DNA of 15,185 nucleotides from an uncultured Oscillospiraceae bacterium. GTDB taxonomy: Bacteria; Bacillota_A; Clostridia; Oscillospirales; Oscillospiraceae. The notes under the pieces were generated by a model. The model ran no database searches. It worked only from the letters and a program-made list of their open reading frames with translations, and was not told the DNA's origin. The stretch covers positions 1 through 15,185 of the forward strand of contig CAAEDK010000257.1 in NCBI GenBank assembly GCA_900754605.1, read 5' to 3'. The translations under genes were made by a program, and so were the position numbers. The first letter of the stretch is position 1, and each line of letters starts with the position of its first letter. Below are positions 1 through 7,200 of this stretch, piece by piece.

Positions 1-278
1 GACTCGTCGGCCCCTTCCCATTCCGCCATCGCCGCCCCGCTGTCCAATACCTCCAGCGCATTGCGCAGGGTATCCTCCGTCATCTGGCCAAGCTTCCACT
101 GGATGTCCGCCAAGATCAGCCGGAACACGGGGAGGTCTTCCTCGCTCAGCTGCAGCTCTTTCCAGACCAGGGCCGCCGCCTCTTCCGGCGTGTGTCCCTC
201 GCACAGCTGCTCATAATATTCGGCCTTGATGTCCAGTGGAAGATCTCCGCCGTACAATGAAGTGTCCCATGTGCCCAT
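1..278 (-). CDS. Second immunity-like protein, N-terminal part (3' end beyond window)
   Basis: This is the first 92 codons of a gene that runs off the left edge. The start at 276-278 is chosen because a GGAGG ribosome binding site lies a few bases upstream and because the protein aligns from its first residue, without gaps, with the downstream end of the toxin locus product at 349-1185. Of 92 residues, 85 are identical; the differences I see are D19A, Y26C, R43Q, G45S, V59I, N80S and S91D. It begins MGTWDTSLYGGDLPLDI and is rich in acidic and helix-forming residues. By analogy with polymorphic toxin loci, it is probably a further immunity gene, or an orphan one, behind the RHS toxin. Its C-terminal domain, which would set specificity, is not visible. 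It lies 70 bases after the stop of the first immunity gene, so it is likely in the same transcript. Confidence 0.8.
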   Translation of the reverse strand, partial: MGTWDTSLYGGDLPLDIKAEYYEQLCEGHTPEEAAALVWKELQLSEEDLPVFRLILADIQWKLGQMTEDTLRNALEVLDSGAAMAEWEGADE

Positions 279-348
279 TTTCCGCCTCCTTCGGTAAACC
301 ATTCTGGCCCCCAGCCCAGAACAATGCCTGAGGGCCGGATAGGTGTGT

Positions 349-1185
349 TTAGTCGTTGTCCGCAGAATGTTGTGTCATATAGGCCATGGCTATAGCCAGA
401 AGAGTAGTACGCCAATTATCTATATCATTTAGCCAAGCACATTCTGGAACAACTTGACTGAATTTTACCTGAGCATGTCCAATCACGGTACACTGAACAT
501 CCTTCACACCGTACATCCCTGCAATAATAAAGCTTCTGGTAAACCAATACAGCGCTTCCTTTAAGTCCAGCATAGGCGCGTCCTCAAACGCTTCCATATC
601 GGGGATGGCATCTCCCATCCAATCCAGTACTACAAGGTCGCCGCACTGCTCGATTGACGGATGGCGGTTGCAACTGGTTGGGTGATCTGTATACCCAACC
701 ACCTGTACCATAAAATATTTGTTACGGTACATCTCAAACTCTGGATTTCGGTCGGCAAAGCAAGGCATAAAGCAAATTGAAATGACGTCTCCTATCCTGA
801 ACTTAAACTTTTTTGGTTTGGGACGCTTTACTGTTTTGGGCGGCCCCTGGGGGGATTCCAGCTTCTTGCGCAGCCGATCCAGCACACGTTGCCGACTGCG
901 GCGGTCCGACTCGCTGGCTCCTTCCCATTCCGCCATCGCCGCCCCGTTGTCCAATACTTCCAGAGCGTTGCGCAGCGTATCCTCCGTCATCTGGCCCAGC
1001 TTCCACTGGACGTCCGCCAGGATCAGCCGGAATACAGGGAGATCTTCCTCGCCCAGCCGCAGCTCCTTCCAGACCAGGGCCGCCGCCTCTTCCGGCGTGT
1101 GACCCTCATAAAGCTGTTCATAGTATTCATCCTTGATATCCAGCGGAAGATCGCCGCCATACAACGAGGTGTCCCATGTACCCAT
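349..1185 (-). CDS. Presumed immunity protein for the RHS GIY-YIG toxin
   Basis: A 278-residue protein with no signal peptide or membrane segment, so cytoplasmic, which suits an antidote to a nuclease. An AAGGAGG site precedes the ATG, and the gene begins 25 bases after the toxin stop. Two parts are visible. Residues 1 to about 112 are acidic and helical, start MGTWDTSLYGGD, and recur almost unchanged in the neighbouring gene at 1-278. After a basic, proline-rich hinge (about 113-128), residues 129-278 carry a motif RIGDVISICF and then YFMVQVVGY, reminiscent of the opening of Imm26-type immunity domains; that resemblance is from memory and weak. The N-terminal MG-x-W start also recalls DUF4259-like proteins. 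Immunity function rests on position, domain modularity and the toxin's nuclease tip rather than on a family match. GC content falls from roughly 65% (961-1020) to 38% (421-480) across the hinge, suggesting a fusion of old and newly acquired parts. Confidence 0.75.
   Translation of the reverse strand: MGTWDTSLYGGDLPLDIKDEYYEQLYEGHTPEEAAALVWKELRLGEEDLPVFRLILADVQWKLGQMTEDTLRNALEVLDNGAAMAEWEGASESDRRSRQRVLDRLRKKLESPQGPPKTVKRPKPKKFKFRIGDVISICFMPCFADRNPEFEMYRNKYFMVQVVGYTDHPTSCNRHPSIEQCGDLVVLDWMGDAIPDMEAFEDAPMLDLKEALYWFTRSFIIAGMYGVKDVQCTVIGHAQVKFSQVVPECAWLNDIDNWRTTLLAIAMAYMTQHSADND
908..1185 (-). repeat. Direct repeat shared with 1-278 (immunity N-terminal domain)
   Basis: Bases 908-1185 align end to end and without gaps with bases 1-278, both running from the start codon into the first third of an immunity gene. 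The sequences directly before the start codons differ. The repeat therefore looks like a duplicated gene segment rather than a mobile element. Its far limit cannot be judged because the left copy is cut by the window edge. Confidence 0.85.
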
Positions 1186-1210
1186 CTATCCTATTTTCCT
1201 CCTTTTTCAT

Positions 1211-4200
1211 TCAGTGTCCGAAGCCAGGCGGCACGGTCTCTTCCAGCATACACAGCAGCTCGTTCTCTGTGATGTCACCGACCATCTCCGCAAGAACTTT
1301 TACTGTATTGCTGTATTTGTCAGATCCCATCTTCTCCGGGCTAATGCTTCTAATCCGGTTGTATGCTGCTGCATACAGTTCATCAAAGTAGATGGTCATA
1401 TAGAACATCTCTTTGGCTCGGGCATCATTTTTATCTGTCGCTTTTGCAACAACAGTTAAATCTACTCTTTTATCCCCAAATTTACCACTAGCATTATGTG
1501 AGGCAAGTCTTCTTTCCGGCTCAACAGTCATACCGACATAAACTACATCATTCTTGGGCGGTATATTTAGTACATAGACACAATAGCCGCGTTCCAGTTT
1601 CTGATTCGCCCTCGCCTCTACCTTGGCCTTTACTTCACATCTAATTTTTGTAAAATATTCTTTGTAATCTTCTGTTCCTGCATACGTTACGATGGCAGAC
1701 CCATCTACAACCGTGACTAAGTAGTCGTAAGCGGAGTTTTTGATAGACTGAATATAGCTTTTCAGTTCATTTCTTTCGAGGGTGTTTGCGCCAACACCAA
1801 GTGCATCCAGTAGTTCTCCTTCTAATTCAGAAGTAGAGGGGACATAGGCCCCTATGGTCGCTTGATCAAACTTTCCGATGTCCTGGATATTTGTCAGCGT
1901 CTTTGTATACTCCTCATACTCCTGGATAGACTCAAAATACGTCTCAAATGTACGAACCCCACGATTGATATCATTTATAACGCGATTGTAGCCATCAACC
2001 AAATTGGGATAAACCATGTCTGCGACCGTGCGACACAGCTCCTGGAGGCCTTTGAACAATATAACACTGCCTGCTGCTATTAGAGTAAATGCTCCAGCAG
2101 AAAGGACTACCGTTAACGCCATGCGGCCATCAGGATCAATTTTTGTTATGGGAGCATTTTCAACATACAAATACTGAATATATTGAGTTGGATTATCTGG
2201 TGTTCCCTTCAATGGGTCCATTGCGGTAAACCGTTTATTGGGGGCATCGTACATCCGCGCCTTGGCGTAGAACTGGTCCAGCACATCGTCATACTCATGG
2301 GTAGCATAGGTCAGTTCCGGGAGCAGGATACGGAACCCCTGGTCTACGGTGATGTCTGTATAAGCGCGCACCTCACCCCAGTCGGTGTAGTCCGCCCGGG
2401 CCGTGACACGGCCATACTGGTCGGAGAGATTCACCACGCTGCCCAGCCGGTCGGTGTGAACATAGGCCATGTTCACGCATTTCTGAATGTTCTGCCCCCA
2501 CCAATCGCTGCCCTCGCCAGTGACCTTTACCTGAACCTTATCCAGGCCGTAGACATAGCGGAAGTCATAGCCATCTTCCTCGGATTTCATCAAAACCCGC
2601 TGATCGACATCCAGCCGGGTGTAGTCGATCACATAGTCTGCCTTCACGACCTCGGGGCCATGGGGGCCTCCCACCGTGGTCTCGATGCTGGGACTCTGGC
2701 AGTGGAAGTCTGTGTAGCCGTGGGTGTTGTCCTCCAAGATCAGCTCCGACCCGACGCGCACACCCAGGCCATTGAAAGTGTAGAGACTTGCCTCACCAGC
2801 CTTGTTAGTGCCCTGGACCATACGGTTGGTCTCATCATACTTGTAGGTAGCGATGGTGATGGTCTCTGGCCCGGTGGTAGTGGGGGAGCAGATTTCCTCT
2901 TCCTTCACCAAATTACCGCGCTTGTCGTAGGTATAGCCGTAATTATGGATACGGGTGATCGTCTGCTCATAGCCGCATACTCTCTTGGCCGTCATTTGAT
3001 TCAGGTCGTTATACTGGTAGGTGTCCAGATCCTTTGTTGTTGGACCGGCCTCCTGCAATAGGTTGCCCAGGGTGTCATAGGTGTAAGTATAGGAGAGAGT
3101 GTTGTAAGGATAGATCTCCAGCTTGCGGGTGCTGCCGGTCAAACGGTTCAAAGCGTCATAGGTATAGTCTGTATGGCTTTTCTTGTTTTCCACCGCATCG
3201 CTGTCCCGCTGGAACTCATGGGTCACGTTACCCTCAGCATCGTAGGTATACTCAAACTTGATAGATGGCGTCTTGTTGTAGAGTTGGAAGGGGTCGATAT
3301 CTACCGTCTTAATCAGATTCCCCTCGGCATCGTAGGTGTACTCCTCCACCCAGCCATTGGGGTAGTGCAGCTTCACCGGCCGGTTGGCATCGTCATAGGT
3401 ATAGGCATAAGTGCCCTTGTCCGGGTCGATCACACTGGTCAGATTGTTGACCGCATCGTAGAAATTTGAAACGATGCCTCCGTCCGGATACTTTACCGTA
3501 ACCTGATTGCCCACCTCGTCGTAGGTGTATTCGGTCACATTTCCCTTGTGGTCAGTGGCCTTTTTGAGTTGTCTCAGCAGGTCCAATTCAAAGGTGTTGG
3601 TGCCGGTCCAGTCATCCATTTGGATCAGTTCGCCTACCTTGTTGTACTGGTAGGAGACCGCTTTACCCCCATTGTAATTGATGCTCTGCACCAAATCAAG
3701 GGCTGTGTAGGAATATTCTGTGACATAGCCGTCGGCATCAGTCTTAGACACCAAGTTTCCATTGCCGTCGTAGACGTACAGGGTGCTGTCGCCCAAGGCG
3801 TTGATCTCCTTGGTCACCAGGTTTCTGCCGTCATACTCGTACAGGGTGATCTCATGGCTGTCCACGTTATTGACTGTATCCATACGATGGAGATCCATGG
3901 AGATAAGCTGGTCATTCTTGTTATAGGTAAAGACCGCTTCAGTTCCAAGAGCGTCTATGGTCTTCACAATATTGCCGTTGCCGTCGTAGATGTACTCGGT
4001 CAGGTTGCCGTTCTTGTCCCGCACTGCAGTGATCCGGCCAATGGCGTCGTAGCGGAACCACTGTGTATTGCCCCGGCGGTCTGTCTGGCCCACCACCCGG
4101 TCCATTGCATCATACAGGTAGGTGGAAGTTCCTGCCGCGTCAGTCAAGGAGGTCAGGTTGTAATTGGCGTCATAGACATAGCTGGTGGTCACGCCCTTGG

Positions 4201-7200
4201 CGTTGGTCTCTGTACTCACGTTACCCACCGCATCGTAGGTATAGGTGGTGGCATTCCCCTTTGCATCGGTGACCTTGACCACCCGGTCCATCGCGTCGTA
4301 CTCAAAGGAAGTAGAGAAGCCCAGGGCATTGGTCATCTGGGTAAGGCGGCCATTTTCATCATAGGTGTATGCTGTCACTGCACCCTCTTCGTCAATTGCC
4401 TTGATCATCCGGCCGTCTGCATCGTACTCGTTTGTGGAGGGATTGCCCTCAGCATTAATTTGCTCTACCACCCGGTTCAGTCCATCGTAGACATATCGGG
4501 TAGTATTGCCGTTGCCATCGGTCTCCGAGACGACATTTCCATTTCCGTCATAAGTGTAGAAGAAGGTATACCCCTCGGCATCGGTATAGCTTGTAAGTTG
4601 ATTTCTGGCGTCATAGGTGTAGCTGGTCACATTGCCTTCTGGGTCAGTGGTCTTCACGATATTCCCATTGGCATCATACTGGGCATAGGTGACACCGCCA
4701 TTGGCATCGGTAATGGAGAGTGCCCGGCCCAGTTTATCGTAGGTGTAGGAGGTGGTATTGCCCACAGCATCGGTGGTGGAGGTCAGATTTCCGTTGACAT
4801 CGTAGACGTTGCTGGTAACGCCTCCCATGGTGTCGGTCGTAGAGAGCAGGTTGCCCGCCGCATCGTAGGTAAAGCTGGTAACCCCACCCATGGCGTTAGT
4901 GATAGAGCTCATGCGGCCATCGGCATCATAGGCGTAGGAGACCACGTTGCCCAACGCATCGGTTGTGGAGAGCAAATTTCCATTGGCGTCATAGACGTTG
5001 CTGGTTTCAGTGCCATCCTTATTGGTGGTACCCACTACTCGTCCTAATCTGTCATAGAGGAATGTCGTGGTGTGTCCTAGAGCGTCGGTCTGAGAGGTCT
5101 TCCGGTCACGTTCATCATAGGTATAGCGGGTGGTGTGTCCCATGGCGCTGGTAATCTTCAGCAGATTGCCGACCGCATCATACTCGTAGGTTGTTGTATT
5201 GCCCAGTGGGTCAGTCTGAGAAGTCCGTCGTCCATCTTTATCATAAGTGTAATGCCAGGTGTTACCGTTCTTATCAGCTTCCTGAATAAGCTGGCCAATG
5301 GCGTCATAAGTCTTACTGGCACTGTAGTTGAGGGCGTCGGTCTCATTGGTCTGGCGGCCTTCATTGTCATAGGCATAAGTAGTCCGTGCTCCTCTGGCAT
5401 CGGTAATCGCTGTAATACGTCCAAGCAGGTCATACTCATAACGGGTCACGCCTCCTTCCGAATCGGTGACCGTACTTTGATTGCCGACGGCATCATAGGT
5501 ATAGCTGGTAGTACCGCCCAACGCATCGGTGACCGTGCTTACCCGGTCCGCAGCATCATAGGTATAAGTAGTCGTAGCCCCGTTAGCATCGGTGACGGAG
5601 GCGATATTGTTATCCCCATCGTAGGTATATGTGGTCGTGAACCCCATGGGGGTTGTCTTGCTGAGCACGTTACCTACTGCATCATAGGTGGAACGTGTTA
5701 CGCCGCCCATAGGATCAGTCATAGTGAGCATATGGCCATCGGCATCATAGGTATAGGATATCACACCGCCCATCTCGTTCGTGGTGGTAAGCACCTGCCC
5801 GTTGGCATCGTAGGTGTAAGAAACGCTGGAGCCATCAGCATAAGTAGTCTTTGTTACACGGCCCAGAGTATCGTATTCCTGCGCAGTGATGCGGCCCAAT
5901 GCGTCAGTGAAGGAACTGGCCTGGTTCAGGGTATCATACTCCGTAGAGGTCTGGTTTCCCTCCGGGGTGGTGGTGGAGATCAGGTTTCCAACTTCATCAT
6001 AGCTGTAATGTGTGGTCTGGCCAAGCGCGTCCACGCTGCTTACCATGCGGTTGTTGGCATCATAGGTATAGGTCGTTTTGGCGCCGGTGCGGTCTGTTTG
6101 GGAGAGCAGGTTGCCGTTAGCATCATATTCCATCACAGTGCTGTTGCCAAGCGCGTCTTTGGTTCGGGTATTATTTCCCACACCGTCATAGGCATAAGAG
6201 GTTTCAGCGCCGCGGGCATCGGTGGTAGAACTGGTACGCCCCGTACTGTCATAGACCGTGGTAGAAGTCCCGCCAGCAGGATCGGTGGAGGAGACCTGCC
6301 GGCCATCCTTGTCATACTTGTAGCTCCAGGTGCCGCCATTGGCAGTTGTCATAGAGATCATCTGCCCGGCTGCATCGTAGGTGTAGGTAGTAGAGTGACC
6401 GTTGGCATCCGTGGTCACAGTCATGTTGCCGCGCTCATCATATCCATAGGTCGTGGAGTTCCCCATCGGATCGGTCATCTTGAGGACTTGATTCTGGATA
6501 TTTCGTTCGTAAGTGGTATGGTTACCCATCCAGTCGCTCTCGCTGGAATTGAAGCCGTTGCCGTCCACTACATAAGTTTGGATATTGCCCTGGGCATCGG
6601 TAGTCTTGACCAGCTTGCCAGCTTCGGTATATTCGTAGGTTACGGTATTTCCCTGGGTGTCGGTCTGGGATATCAGGCGGCCCTGCCCATCATATTCCAT
6701 AGAACTCTTGTTGCCCTTGGCATCAGTGACGGATGTGCAGTTACCCGTGTTGTCATAGGTATAAGTGGTAGTGTTGCCCTCAGCATCCGTTTGAGAAAGC
6801 AGATTGCCCATAGCATCATACTCATAGGCGGTCGTATTACCCCTTCCATCTGTAGAGGTCAGGACCTGTCCATTCCCATTATAGGTATAGCTGGAGGTAT
6901 TGCCGTTTCGGTCTATGAAGCTGGTGACATTTCGGTCTTCATCGTAGGAATAGCTTTCGCTGGTCCCATCGGGATAGGTGATAGCGGAGATGTTGCCATT
7001 ATTATCGTGTTCATAATAGGTGGTATTGCCTTCACGGTCTGTCTCGGAAACCCTTTGATTCAACTCGTCGTAGCTGAATTTTTGCGTACCATTCTCATTG
7101 GTGGATTCAATGATGCGGCCAAGCTCGTCATACACGATGGATAAATAATAGCCATCGCTCCCGGTACTGGTGTTGCGGCGGTTTTCAGGATCATAGGTAA

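Noticed and set aside
146..415. Minus-strand frame of 89 codons between the immunity genes
   Set aside because: It overlaps the start of the second immunity gene and the end of the first in another frame, and has no ribosome binding site or recognisable domain.
3548..7144. Two very long open frames on the plus strand (3548-5047 and 5135-7144) opposite the RHS repeats
   Set aside because: They arise because the repeated YD units keep one codon phase, so the opposite strand repeats the same stop-free words. The products are Gly/Ile/Val-rich low-complexity repeats without fitting start sites.
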